Assembly (NCBI GenBank): GCA_050117315.1
Contig: JASFMY010000157.1
Coordinates: 1-13,310, forward strand
Length of the DNA: 13,310 bases
Source: JANQIV01 sp050117315
GTDB taxonomy: Bacteria > Bacteroidota > Ignavibacteria > Ignavibacteriales > Melioribacteraceae
Reading direction: 5' to 3'
Position numbers and translations under genes: made by a program. The notes beneath the pieces were generated by a model, which was not told where the DNA came from, made no database searches, and saw only the letters and a program-made list of their open reading frames with translations. Positions within the stretch are counted from its first letter, which is position 1. Every line of letters begins with the position of its first letter. Shown one piece after another: positions 1 through 7,672 of this stretch.

Positions 1-3
1 TTA

Positions 4-10
4 CTCCTTT
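4..10 (-). promoter_or_regulatory. Ribosome binding site of a leftward gene beyond the window edge
   Basis: Read on the minus strand, the first bases give AAAGGAG followed by TAA and then the window edge, so a start codon would fall just outside. Upstream on the same strand are TTGACA (complement of 56-61) and TATATT (complement of 31-36), a possible promoter with a long 19-base spacer. A small GC hairpin (CCGC/GCGG, 75-86) precedes it. The Shine-Dalgarno match is seen directly; the gene itself is inferred, because none of its coding sequence is present. Confidence 0.4.
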
Positions 11-97
11 TTCTTTGTTGGTGATGAGAGAATATAAAAAAATACTCTTTCATTTTGTCAAAGAACATCTGCTGCCGCTTTGGCGGTTTCGTTCAAT

Positions 98-223
98 AAC
101 TATTTAAAAACAACTAACAACTGTTTAAAAAGTACTAACAACTAATTAAAAACAACTAGCGACTGTTTAAAAAGTACTAGCAACTGATTTGAAACTACAT
201 TCGATTGATTTAAAACTACATTT
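98..223. repeat. Six tandem 21-bp AT-rich repeats (left array)
   Basis: Six units of exactly 21 bp start at 98, 119, 140, 161, 182 and 203. Each carries a TTTAAAAA-like core or a variant of it. Units 1 and 3 resemble each other, as do 2 and 4, so 98-139 and 140-181 form a 42-bp dimer repeat with about 38 of 42 bases identical. Units 5 and 6 form a third, diverged pair. There are no unique spacers, so this is not CRISPR. The 21-bp period equals two helical turns, which would phase the A-tracts on one DNA face. No open reading frame runs through it. Function is unknown; iterons, a curved-DNA site, a protein-binding array or a minisatellite are all possible. Confidence 0.85.
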
Positions 224-647
224 AACCCGAAATATGTATTAGGAATTTAGAATATTCTTAACTCACTGTAAGATAATAAGATATTCTAATTCAAAGCATC
301 AGAAAATGGTAAATTTTTACAAATTATTAACTCCTTTACCGGTAATGCTTTAGGAATAATTACAATATTCTATTGCATAATCCGGGTTTAACCAATTTGA
401 AATCATTTTTGATCTTAGATATTATTTGTAACTCATTGAAACTAAATCTATCACTAACTTCTTTCTTTTCTGTTGCATATCCCGGTTAACTGAATTCGCA
501 GATGGAAGGTAAAAGATAAAAGTAAAAAGAGGAAAATGTTTTGTCGTATATTTATGACGTATGGTATTATGTATGGGAAAGATATAATTTTTTAAGTTGA
601 CGCTTATACGGAGAGCGGGGAAGGAAAATACCAATTATAACTTGTTG
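224..647. other. Gene-free intergenic stretch
   Basis: This AT-rich stretch lies between the left 21-bp array and the first nested-hairpin element. I see no convincing gene. The longest minus-strand frame (422-634, 70 codons) has no recognisable protein features and no clear ribosome binding site. Two short related words occur: TTGCATAATCCGGG near 374 and TTGCATATCCCGG near 474. They may be degenerate repeat remnants. Nothing else can be supported. Confidence 0.5.
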
Positions 648-740
648 CAAATTGGTTTTGGGATTTTGCCATAAAGTCCTCTCTTTTTAAGGGAGGATTT
701 AGGTGGGTTTTAATAAAAACAAAGTCCCAAAACCAATTTG
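648..740. repeat. Nested-hairpin element, copy 1 (MITE-like)
   Basis: Terminal inverted repeats of 21 bp lie at 648-668 and 720-740 with one mismatch; both begin CAAATTGGTTTTGGGA when read inward. Inside is a second hairpin with arms near 675-683 and 691-699. The outer arms share TGTTG on the left and GCTTGTGTATA on the right with copy 2 (12686-12777), in the same orientation. The interior matches the reverse complement of copy 2's interior at about 45 of 50 positions. No coding capacity is present. The shape fits a small non-autonomous mobile element or an invertible structured repeat. Confidence 0.85.
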
Positions 741-907
741 GCTTGTGTATACAAACACCGCCTGGAAAACCGGCAATAATCCACTAAGCGTAATATTTTA
801 TCTAAACAGAATATAATAATTCAATATTGTTAAAGTTATTTTTATTTTACCGGTCGTAAAAAAAAATTTTAACCTAATATATTGTACACTAAGTAGACAT
901 AAGCGCC
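741..907 (+). other. Leader region of the export operon
   Basis: This is the AT-rich sequence between the hairpin element and the adaptor start at 908. It includes an A9 run near 858-866 and TAATATATTG near 875, which could hold a -10 element, but no convincing -35 stands at the right distance. There is no Shine-Dalgarno sequence in front of the ATG at 908. The operon promoter is probably here, since no gene lies upstream on this strand in the window, but I cannot place it. Confidence 0.35.
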
Positions 908-2185
908 ATGAACTTTCCCGACAGATTACAAAAGGTAAAAACTAAAAGAAGTTATCAAATTATAGTATTCTTATTGGCATTAGTTTTACTTTATTTTTTC
1001 ATTGGTACATTTTCCGCAGATTATAGCAGTATACCACTCTACAGAGTAAAGCAAGATAATTTTTTAATTTCCGTAACCGTTAGCGGTGAGCTTAGAGCCA
1101 AAAGGTCAATTCAAATCAATGCCCCCAGAATAAGAGGTGAGCTTAAAATCATTCACCTGGTTCAAGAAGGCACTTTCGTTGAAAGAGGGGATACCTTGGT
1201 AATATTTGATCCGACGGAAGAATTAGCTACATTAAGTGATGCTGAATCCGAAATAGAGATAGCTAAGTCGGAGTTAAAAAAACTAACTGTAGACCATGAA
1301 TCAGAGATCGAAAAAATGAAGATGCAGTTAAGAGTTGCCGAGATAAGTTTAGAGCTTTCCGAATTAAAACTGGATCAAATGAAGTATGAAGCCGAAGCAA
1401 AGCAGCAAGAACAAATGCTGCAGCATGAGCAAAACAAAATTGATTTCGAAAAAACAAAAAAGGAATACGAAAATTTAATAGAAACGAACAAAACAGAGTT
1501 ATCCAAAAAACTTTTGGAGATAGAACAAGCAGAGAGTAAGGTGGATAAAGCAAGGAATGATTTAGAGGGATTAGTAATAAAAGCTCCGTCTTCAGGTTTG
1601 GTTGTTTATTCTCCTAACTTTCAAAACCAGGGTAGGAAATATTCGGTTGGTGATACACCCTGGAGCCGTGCTCAAATTATGGAATTGCCGGATTTATCGG
1701 AGATGGAAAGTATTGTTAATGTAAATGAAATTGATATCAGTAAAGTACAAAGAAATCAGAAAGTAAAAGTAAGCCTGGATGCTTACCGTGATACTGTTTT
1801 TAACGGTGTTGTAACCAATGTTGGCGCTATAGGAAAAAAGAGTAGTTCGGATGCAAGCATAAATTTTTTCGAAGTATCCGTTTTAATTTCGGAAAGTTCC
1901 GATCTGTTAAAGCCGGGTATGACTACTATTAATACCATAATTGTTAACGAAATTCCCATGACGGTTTATGTCCCTTTTGAAACTTTATTCAACGAGAAAA
2001 ACAAGTATTACGTATATGTAAAAAATGGTGATGGTTTTGATAAACGATTTGTAGAAATTGGCGGAAGAAATGACGATTATGCGGAAATCTTAACGGGATT
2101 GTCAAAAGATGAAATTGTGGCGTTGAGAGATCCCTATAGAGAAATTACAATTGATGGTAATGAGCAAACCGATAAAATAAATTGA
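908..2185 (+). CDS. HlyD/MacA-family periplasmic adaptor (membrane fusion protein)
   Basis: This 425-residue protein should bridge an inner-membrane transporter and an outer-membrane channel. After a positively charged start, residues about 17-35 form one membrane segment, so it is anchored in the inner membrane with the rest in the periplasm. Residues about 52-101 are the first half of the lipoyl-like domain, ending VQEGTFVERGDTLVIFD. A long Glu/Lys/Gln-rich coiled coil covers about 105-220. The second lipoyl half begins LVIKAPSSGLVVY near 223, followed by a beta-barrel (about 265-345) and a membrane-proximal domain to about 415. It ends four bases before the permease start, so the two are probably translated together. 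Substrate (drug, peptide, lipoprotein or other) cannot be told. The start lacks a clear ribosome binding site. Confidence 0.9.
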   Translation: MNFPDRLQKVKTKRSYQIIVFLLALVLLYFFIGTFSADYSSIPLYRVKQDNFLISVTVSGELRAKRSIQINAPRIRGELKIIHLVQEGTFVERGDTLVIFDPTEELATLSDAESEIEIAKSELKKLTVDHESEIEKMKMQLRVAEISLELSELKLDQMKYEAEAKQQEQMLQHEQNKIDFEKTKKEYENLIETNKTELSKKLLEIEQAESKVDKARNDLEGLVIKAPSSGLVVYSPNFQNQGRKYSVGDTPWSRAQIMELPDLSEMESIVNVNEIDISKVQRNQKVKVSLDAYRDTVFNGVVTNVGAIGKKSSSDASINFFEVSVLISESSDLLKPGMTTINTIIVNEIPMTVYVPFETLFNEKNKYYVYVKNGDGFDKRFVEIGGRNDDYAEILTGLSKDEIVALRDPYREITIDGNEQTDKIN

Positions 2186-2189
2186 TAAT

Positions 2190-3503
2190 ATGAACCTGAC
2201 AAATCTATTTGTTGGCCTTGATGAACTCAAAGCAAATAAATTAAGAACATTGCTTTCAATGATGGGGATAATTTTCGGAGTATCCGCGGTTATCTCAATG
2301 CTTTCCATAGGCGAAGGAGCAAAACAAGAAACAATTGAGCAAATTGAAATGTTAGGTACAAATAATATCTACATTAAAGCTAAAGCTCCATCAAAAACCA
2401 AATCGGCTAAATCGGTTTCCAATTTTTCGCCCGGGTTAAATATTTCGGATGTTAACTCACTAAAAGAAATCAATGCATTTGCACAATATGTAATTCCTCA
2501 AAGAGAAGAAAACATGGATATATTTTATAAAACATATCTAAAATCTATAATGATATTGGGAACCACACCGGATTGTTTTAAAGCATTAAATCTAAGATTA
2601 GAGTCGGGCAGATTTTTTGGTAATCAGGATTTCTCAGATCATTCAGATGTTTGCGTGATTGGCTTTGGGCTTAAAAACAAAGTTTTCGGAATAGAAGAAG
2701 CAATTGGGAAAAAAATTAAAGTTGGAAACCTATGGTTTACGGTAACCGGTGTTTTGGAAGAAAAAGAACTATTTAATTCTTTAAAGGATTCTAAGTTAAC
2801 CAATAATTTTGATAACGGGATAATAATACCTTTCACAACAATGGTGAACAAAATAATATCCCCGACAAACGAAAATAATAATCGCATAGTTTTAAGTAGC
2901 AATGTAATTCTACGAGGTTTTAACAATAATCAACAATCTATAAAAAACGGACGGAAGTCTGTTGATCAAATTGTAATTAAAGTAGGTGAAAGTTCCTCAG
3001 TAATTGAAGCATCGGATTTAACTTCAAGAATATTGGAAAGAAGGCATAACGGGATTGACGACTACGAAATCATAATTCCCGAAAAGTTACTTGCACAAAA
3101 ACAAAAAACCCAGAGGACTTTTAATATAGTCATGGGTGCAATAGCCGGTTTGTCGCTGTTAGTCGGCGGTATCGGAATTATGAATGTGACTCTGACAAAT
3201 ATTTTAGAGAGAACCAAAGAGATTGGTGTTAGAAGGGCGGTAGGCGCAAGAAAAAACGACATATTATTTCAGTTTCTCTTTGAAGCGGTAATAGTTTGTA
3301 ACCTCGGAGGTATTATCGGGTTGTTTTTAGGTTATATCTTAACACTTTTTATTGCAGATTATGCAGGCTGGAGAACAATAGTTACGCCGTTTTCTGTCAT
3401 TATTTCTCTATTTGTTTCAATTACAGTCGGACTTATTTTTGGGACATACCCTGCCGTAAAAGCATCAAGATGTGATCCGGTAACTTCACTTCGTCATGAG
3501 TAA
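2190..3503 (+). CDS. MacB-type ABC transporter permease (FtsX domain, no ATPase domain)
   Basis: The 437-residue protein has the MacB/FtsX permease layout: membrane segment at about 20-41, a periplasmic core domain (about 42-305), then three segments at about 312-338, 365-390 and 398-423. Signature stretches are IGIMNVTLTNILERTKEIGV and RRAVGARKNDIL after segment two, and YPAVKASRCDPVTSLRHE at the C-terminus. E. coli MacB is about 648 residues because it carries an N-terminal nucleotide-binding domain; that domain is absent, as are Walker A and ABC signature motifs. The ATPase must come from a separate gene outside this window if the pump works. Such mechanotransmission pumps drive substrate from the periplasm through a TolC-type channel. 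It starts four bases after the adaptor gene. Confidence 0.92.
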   Translation: MNLTNLFVGLDELKANKLRTLLSMMGIIFGVSAVISMLSIGEGAKQETIEQIEMLGTNNIYIKAKAPSKTKSAKSVSNFSPGLNISDVNSLKEINAFAQYVIPQREENMDIFYKTYLKSIMILGTTPDCFKALNLRLESGRFFGNQDFSDHSDVCVIGFGLKNKVFGIEEAIGKKIKVGNLWFTVTGVLEEKELFNSLKDSKLTNNFDNGIIIPFTTMVNKIISPTNENNNRIVLSSNVILRGFNNNQQSIKNGRKSVDQIVIKVGESSSVIEASDLTSRILERRHNGIDDYEIIIPEKLLAQKQKTQRTFNIVMGAIAGLSLLVGGIGIMNVTLTNILERTKEIGVRRAVGARKNDILFQFLFEAVIVCNLGGIIGLFLGYILTLFIADYAGWRTIVTPFSVIISLFVSITVGLIFGTYPAVKASRCDPVTSLRHE

Positions 3504-3535
3504 AAAACATTATGTGTTAAAAAAAATTATATAAC

Positions 3536-3543
3536 AAGGGGGA
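3536..3543 (+). promoter_or_regulatory. Strong ribosome binding site of the TolC-like gene
   Basis: AAGGGGGA lies five bases before the ATG at 3549. It is the strongest Shine-Dalgarno sequence in this operon and fixes the start. It may allow the outer-membrane partner to be translated independently of the two genes before it, which is plausible because this gene is separated from the permease by 45 bases. Confidence 0.7.
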
Positions 3544-3548
3544 TTGGT

Positions 3549-4982
3549 ATGAAAACAATTCTTTATATTCTTTTAATTTTTTTGTTATTCCCAAATGAAA
3601 TAATTCCTCAAAAAACCTTAACACTTGAGCAGGCAATCGATGTGGCATTGGATGAAAGTTATCAAATAAAAAGCGCTCAATATGACCTGCAAGTATCAAA
3701 AAATTCCATGAAATCCGAAAAACTTTCTTTATTGCCTTCCATTGACATTGAATTTGATTTGCCGAAATATAGTGAAAGTTTATCCAGTCAATTTAATACT
3801 ACGATAGGTAAAGAAGAATTTTACGAGGTTGGAAATACAAAAATAGAAAGCAGGCTCAATATATCGCAGCCGATTTATTTTACGAACGGAAATTTTAAAA
3901 TATCGGGCTCATTATTCGCACGAGATCAATTTGGTTCAAACCGGGATGTGACAAGAGATTATTATTCAAATATAATTTTATATTTAACCCAGCCTTTATT
4001 TACTTTCAATTCCCAAACAGCTCAACTTGAACGTGAAAAAGTTAACTTAAAGAAAGCCGAGCGTAGTTACAGCCTTGCAGAGAGAGACCTTATATACGAT
4101 GTCAAGACTTCGTTTTATTCTTTATTAAAAACCAAAGAAAATGTGAAAATCCTTGAGGAAAAAGTCCGGCAAATAACTGAAGCATACCAAACCGCTCAAA
4201 ATAAATTTAATGCGGGGCTTATAGCTGAAGTTGAAATGCTGCAGTTGGAGGTTGATCTGTCCTCAAGCAAAAACGATTTATTAGGCGCTGAGAGACAGTT
4301 GAGCGAATCCGAAAATGATTTCAAACTTCTTATCGGGTTACCTTTAAATGAAGATATAGACATTATTGCCGAGCTTAAATATGAACCGATAGAAATTGAA
4401 GAAAAAGTTTTATTGGAGAGCGCTCTAAAGAACAGAAGCGATAAATTAAATTCGGAAGACGATATCTACCTTTCCGAATTGAATATTGATGAAGTTAGTT
4501 CAAAATACTCAATTCAAGCAGAAGTAAATGCACAGTACGGTATAAATAAAAATGATAAAAAGTTTGGTAATATTTTTTCCAACTTTGCAAATAATAGGTA
4601 TGTTGCCGTAACATTATCCATGCCTTTGCTGGACTGGGGCAAGGGTTCGTTAGATATTCAATCGGCTAAAATAAATTTAGAACTCCAAAAACTAAAAAAG
4701 AATAATATTGTATCTAATATCCAAAACGAAATATTGTCTGTTATTAACAATGTTAACTCTGCAAAAGAAAGATTGTTAATATTAAGTAAGAACATCGAAA
4801 TTGCCGAGAAAAGTTATTTAATTTCTCTTGAGAGATTCAAATCCGGAGCTATAACAAGCTCTGAACTTTCGCAAGTGCAGCTTAAACTTACGGAAGCAAG
4901 ACTGAACGAACTAAATGCTTTAATTGATTATAAAACTTCGGTAGCCGAACTGGAAAGAAAAACTTACTTATCTTTCAATTAA
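3549..4982 (+). CDS. TolC-family outer-membrane efflux channel protein
   Basis: The 477-residue protein starts with a signal peptide (about residues 1-20, hydrophobic ILYILLIFLLF), followed by TLTLEQAIDVALDES, the usual opening of the outer-membrane efflux protein fold. Two internally related halves follow, about 24-260 and 285-470. Each has long amphipathic helices, with features such as FNAGLIAEVEMLQLEVDLSS in the first and FKSGAITSSELSQVQLKLTE in the second. TolC-family proteins form trimers with a 12-strand beta-barrel in the outer membrane and a helical tunnel in the periplasm. As third gene after adaptor and permease, it completes a tripartite exporter. Its length is normal for the family. 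Confidence 0.92.
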   Translation: MKTILYILLIFLLFPNEIIPQKTLTLEQAIDVALDESYQIKSAQYDLQVSKNSMKSEKLSLLPSIDIEFDLPKYSESLSSQFNTTIGKEEFYEVGNTKIESRLNISQPIYFTNGNFKISGSLFARDQFGSNRDVTRDYYSNIILYLTQPLFTFNSQTAQLEREKVNLKKAERSYSLAERDLIYDVKTSFYSLLKTKENVKILEEKVRQITEAYQTAQNKFNAGLIAEVEMLQLEVDLSSSKNDLLGAERQLSESENDFKLLIGLPLNEDIDIIAELKYEPIEIEEKVLLESALKNRSDKLNSEDDIYLSELNIDEVSSKYSIQAEVNAQYGINKNDKKFGNIFSNFANNRYVAVTLSMPLLDWGKGSLDIQSAKINLELQKLKKNNIVSNIQNEILSVINNVNSAKERLLILSKNIEIAEKSYLISLERFKSGAITSSELSQVQLKLTEARLNELNALIDYKTSVAELERKTYLSFN

Positions 4983-5092
4983 TGCATAAAAAATAACGAA
5001 AATAATGAATTTGTAATTTAAGCCGGACTTTAATTTAAGGGAAATTCCCCTACACGTTAAAGGTAATTAAAATTTATCTTCCTCATTGTTTT

Positions 5093-5121
5093 TTGCAAAA
5101 AATTTTGATTATTAGTATATT
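5093..5121 (+). promoter_or_regulatory. Candidate sigma-70-type promoter for the LD-carboxypeptidase gene
   Basis: TTGCAA (5093-5098) and TATATT (5116-5121) are separated by 17 bases and would start transcription about 20 bases before the ATG at 5151. The -35 matches the consensus at four of six bases and the -10 at five of six. The 168-base gap after the TolC-like gene supports a separate transcription unit. A short GGG/CCC hairpin around 5039-5049 lies upstream but has no T-run, so I do not call a terminator. Confidence 0.4.
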
Positions 5122-5150
5122 TTGGCAATTCTCATTAAACAATTCATTAT

Positions 5151-6095
5151 ATGAAATTATTGAAATCTAAAAAGTTGCTTCCTAACGATGTAATAGGGAT
5201 TATTTGTCCCGCATCAGTTCCAAAAGACCTCACAAAAATTGAAAAAAGCGTAAAGTATTTTGAAAAACTCGGTTACCGTGTGGAAGTCGGGAAAAATGTA
5301 GGTAAACAAACCGGTTATTTAGCCGGAAATGATGGTGAGAGAGCAGAAGATTTGCATGATATGTTTAAAAATAAGGACATAAAAGCAATTTTCTGTGCAC
5401 GTGGAGGGTATGGCTCAGCCAGGCTTCTTAGCAAAATGAACTTTGAACTTATCAAAAAAAATCCCAAAATATTTGTTGGATATAGCGACATTACCGCTCT
5501 TAATTTAGCAATATTCAAAAAAACAGGATTAGTCACGTTTGCCGGGCCAATGGCAGTCTCTGATTTTGCAGATGAAGCAAGCGAATTTACCGAAGATAAT
5601 TTTTGGAGAGTTATAACAAATTCAAAGATTATTGGAAAAGTATATAATCCTAATAATGAAAAATTTTATTCGTTGAATAACAAAGGCAAAGTAGAAGGTA
5701 AATTATTTGCTGCTAATTTAACTATTTTATGTTCTCTATTAGGTACGGATTTTTTACCGAACTTAAAAGATACAATTCTGCTGATAGAAGATATTAATGA
5801 ACCGCCTTACAAAATTGACCGTATGTTTAATCAATTACGGCTGGCGAAAATTACCGACAATTTAAAGGGGCTTTTATTCGGAAGATTTGTTGATTGTTAT
5901 GAAATCGACAAAGTAAAATCAACATTATCCTTGAATGAAGTAATAGCGGACTATTTTAACGGTATAAAAATACCGGTGATGTATAATATCAAACATGGTC
6001 ATGTAAGGGACAATATAACCTTTCCGATCGGTTTAAAAACCAAAATAAATGCAAGCAGGAGTATCATTCAGATACTTGAAAACGCAGTTATCTAG
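5151..6095 (+). CDS. LD-carboxypeptidase, peptidase family S66 (LdcA-like)
   Basis: The 314-residue protein has the S66 family signatures in order. CARGGYGSARLL (about 82-93) is followed by FVGYSDITAL with the candidate nucleophile Ser112. NLTILCSLLGT (about 189-199) comes next, then LLIEDINEPPYKIDRM with candidate Glu213, and GHVRDNITFPIG with candidate His284. These give the Ser-Glu-His triad known for E. coli LdcA. Such enzymes remove the terminal D-alanine from murein tetrapeptides during cytoplasmic peptidoglycan recycling; relatives such as MccF cleave microcin adenylates. No signal peptide is seen, so it should be cytoplasmic. Length is typical. It stands alone, with 168 bases before and 182 bases after it. 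No Shine-Dalgarno sequence precedes the start. Confidence 0.9.
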   Translation: MKLLKSKKLLPNDVIGIICPASVPKDLTKIEKSVKYFEKLGYRVEVGKNVGKQTGYLAGNDGERAEDLHDMFKNKDIKAIFCARGGYGSARLLSKMNFELIKKNPKIFVGYSDITALNLAIFKKTGLVTFAGPMAVSDFADEASEFTEDNFWRVITNSKIIGKVYNPNNEKFYSLNNKGKVEGKLFAANLTILCSLLGTDFLPNLKDTILLIEDINEPPYKIDRMFNQLRLAKITDNLKGLLFGRFVDCYEIDKVKSTLSLNEVIADYFNGIKIPVMYNIKHGHVRDNITFPIGLKTKINASRSIIQILENAVI

Positions 6096-6266
6096 CAAAT
6101 TTGGTTTTATGGATGGTTTATCCTTATTTGTTAATTTATAGAATTATCATTTCTAATTATTCTCTTTTTTAAGAAATTCTTTGATTAAAGTCTATTTTTG
6201 AACCTTTTTCAATATAAAATCTGCTTGGTATGCTTATTGTTTTCTTAACTTAAATCACAAATTCAG

Positions 6267-6272
6267 TGAGGA
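6267..6272 (+). promoter_or_regulatory. hydG: Ribosome binding site that sets the hydG start
   Basis: TGAGGA ends five bases before the ATG at 6278. A longer reading from the GTG at 6266 would place this site inside the coding sequence and add only four residues (MRTH), so the ATG at 6278 is preferred. The 182 bases between 6096 and 6277 are very AT-rich; the promoter must be there if hydG has its own, but I could not find a -35/-10 pair with proper spacing. Confidence 0.6.
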
Positions 6273-6277
6273 CTCAT

Positions 6278-7666
6278 ATGGAATTCATAAATGAAAAAGA
6301 AATAAACTCGCTAATTGATCAAAAAATAAACGACCCCGTATTGCAAAGAGAGATTATAGCAAAGTCCAAGGAAGCAAAAGGACTTTCGTTATCAGATAGT
6401 GCGGCTTTACTCAATATAGAAAACGATGAAATACTAAACGAATTATTTGAAACGGCAAAAGGTATAAAAGAAAAAATATACGGGAACCGTTTGGTGTTGT
6501 TTGCGCCTCTTTATTTAACCAACGTTTGTGTAAACAATTGTCTTTATTGTGCATTTAGAAAGGATAATAAAGAACTCACGAGAAAAACTCTATCCATGGA
6601 TGAGATAACGGAAGAGACAAACTTTTTGGTTTCACAAGGTCATAAAAGAATGTTAGTGGTTGCCGGCGAACACCCAAAGAAATCTAACATGGGATACATT
6701 GGCGATGCTGTAAAAACAATATATGATGTGAACCTAAACGGCAATAATATTAGAAGAGTAAATATAAATACCGCACCTCAGACAGTTGAAAATTTCAAAA
6801 TCATGAAAAGTTTTGGTATTGGTACATACCAATGTTTCCAGGAAACCTACCACTACGAGACATATAAATATATGCACCCTGAAGGACCAAAGAGCGATTT
6901 TCAGTGGAGATTATATGCAATGGATAGAGCATTGGAAGCCGGCATTGATGATGTCGGAATCGGGGCTTTGTTTGGCTTAACCGATTATAAATTTGAAACT
7001 TTAGCAATGCTTCAGCATGCATTTTATCTTGACGGGAAATATGGAATAGGCCCTCACACAATATCAGTTCCAAGACTGGAACCGGCTTTGAACGCACCGG
7101 TTGCAGAAAAACCCCCTTTTGCTGTGGATGATGGTGATTTCAAAAAAATAGTAGCGATCTTAAGGTTGGCAGTTCCTTATACCGGGATAATTTTATCAAC
7201 AAGGGAAAGAGCAGAATTAAGAAGAGAAGTATTTGAAGTAGGCGTTTCTCAAATAAGTGCAGGCAGCAGAACTTCACCCGGCGCTTATAAAGAGTCTCAC
7301 GAAAGTATGAAAGAGCACCAGATGGAGCAATTTCAATTAGGCGACCACCGTTCCCTTGAAGAAGTAGTAAATGATTGTACTTCGCTCGGTTACTTGCCTA
7401 GTTTTTGCACTGCATGTTACCGTAGTGAAAGAACAGGCGACAGGTTCATGGAATTAGCTAAAACGGGAAATATAGGCAAACTATGCGGACCTAATGCTTT
7501 AGCTACATTTAAAGAATACGTTAATGATTTTGGAGATGAAGAAACAAAAGCATTTGCAGAAAAATTTATTGGAAATGAAATCTCAAAGGTATCGGAAGGA
7601 GCTCAAAGAAAAATCAAAAAAATGATTAATAGGGTGGACGAAGGGGAAAGAGACGTCTTCTTCTAA
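6278..7666 (+). CDS. hydG: HydG, [FeFe]-hydrogenase maturase (radical SAM tyrosine lyase)
   Basis: HydG cleaves tyrosine with S-adenosylmethionine to p-cresol, CO and cyanide, and loads an Fe(CO)(CN) synthon for the H-cluster of [FeFe]-hydrogenase. The 462-residue protein has the radical-SAM CX3CX2C motif CVNNCLYC (Cys84, Cys88, Cys91) that binds the SAM [4Fe-4S] cluster. Near the C-terminus Cys377, Cys380 and Cys403 form the CX2CX22C motif that holds the auxiliary Fe-S cluster specific to HydG and absent from its relative ThiH. This makes the assignment firm. Length is typical. The gene is six bases upstream of hydE, surely one operon. hydF and hydA are not in the window. It acts in the cytoplasm and needs anaerobic conditions. 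Confidence 0.97.
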   Translation: MEFINEKEINSLIDQKINDPVLQREIIAKSKEAKGLSLSDSAALLNIENDEILNELFETAKGIKEKIYGNRLVLFAPLYLTNVCVNNCLYCAFRKDNKELTRKTLSMDEITEETNFLVSQGHKRMLVVAGEHPKKSNMGYIGDAVKTIYDVNLNGNNIRRVNINTAPQTVENFKIMKSFGIGTYQCFQETYHYETYKYMHPEGPKSDFQWRLYAMDRALEAGIDDVGIGALFGLTDYKFETLAMLQHAFYLDGKYGIGPHTISVPRLEPALNAPVAEKPPFAVDDGDFKKIVAILRLAVPYTGIILSTRERAELRREVFEVGVSQISAGSRTSPGAYKESHESMKEHQMEQFQLGDHRSLEEVVNDCTSLGYLPSFCTACYRSERTGDRFMELAKTGNIGKLCGPNALATFKEYVNDFGDEETKAFAEKFIGNEISKVSEGAQRKIKKMINRVDEGERDVFF

Positions 7667-7672
7667 AAGAAA

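Noticed and set aside
98..223. Possible CRISPR array
   Set aside because: Repeats are head-to-tail without unique spacers, and no cas genes are present.
382..396. AACCAATTTG matching part of the nested-hairpin arm
   Set aside because: Only ten bases and no partner arm or interior.
422..634. 70-codon minus-strand frame
   Set aside because: No ribosome binding site, low-complexity AT-driven composition, and no family resemblance.
6095..6110. GCAAATTTGGTTTT resembling one arm of the nested-hairpin element
   Set aside because: One-base insertion relative to the arm, no opposite arm nearby, and easily met by chance in AT-rich DNA.
6140..6170. AT-rich hairpin plus T-run after the LD-carboxypeptidase gene
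   Set aside because: The stem is imperfect and made only of weak pairs; it could terminate transcription but cannot be supported.
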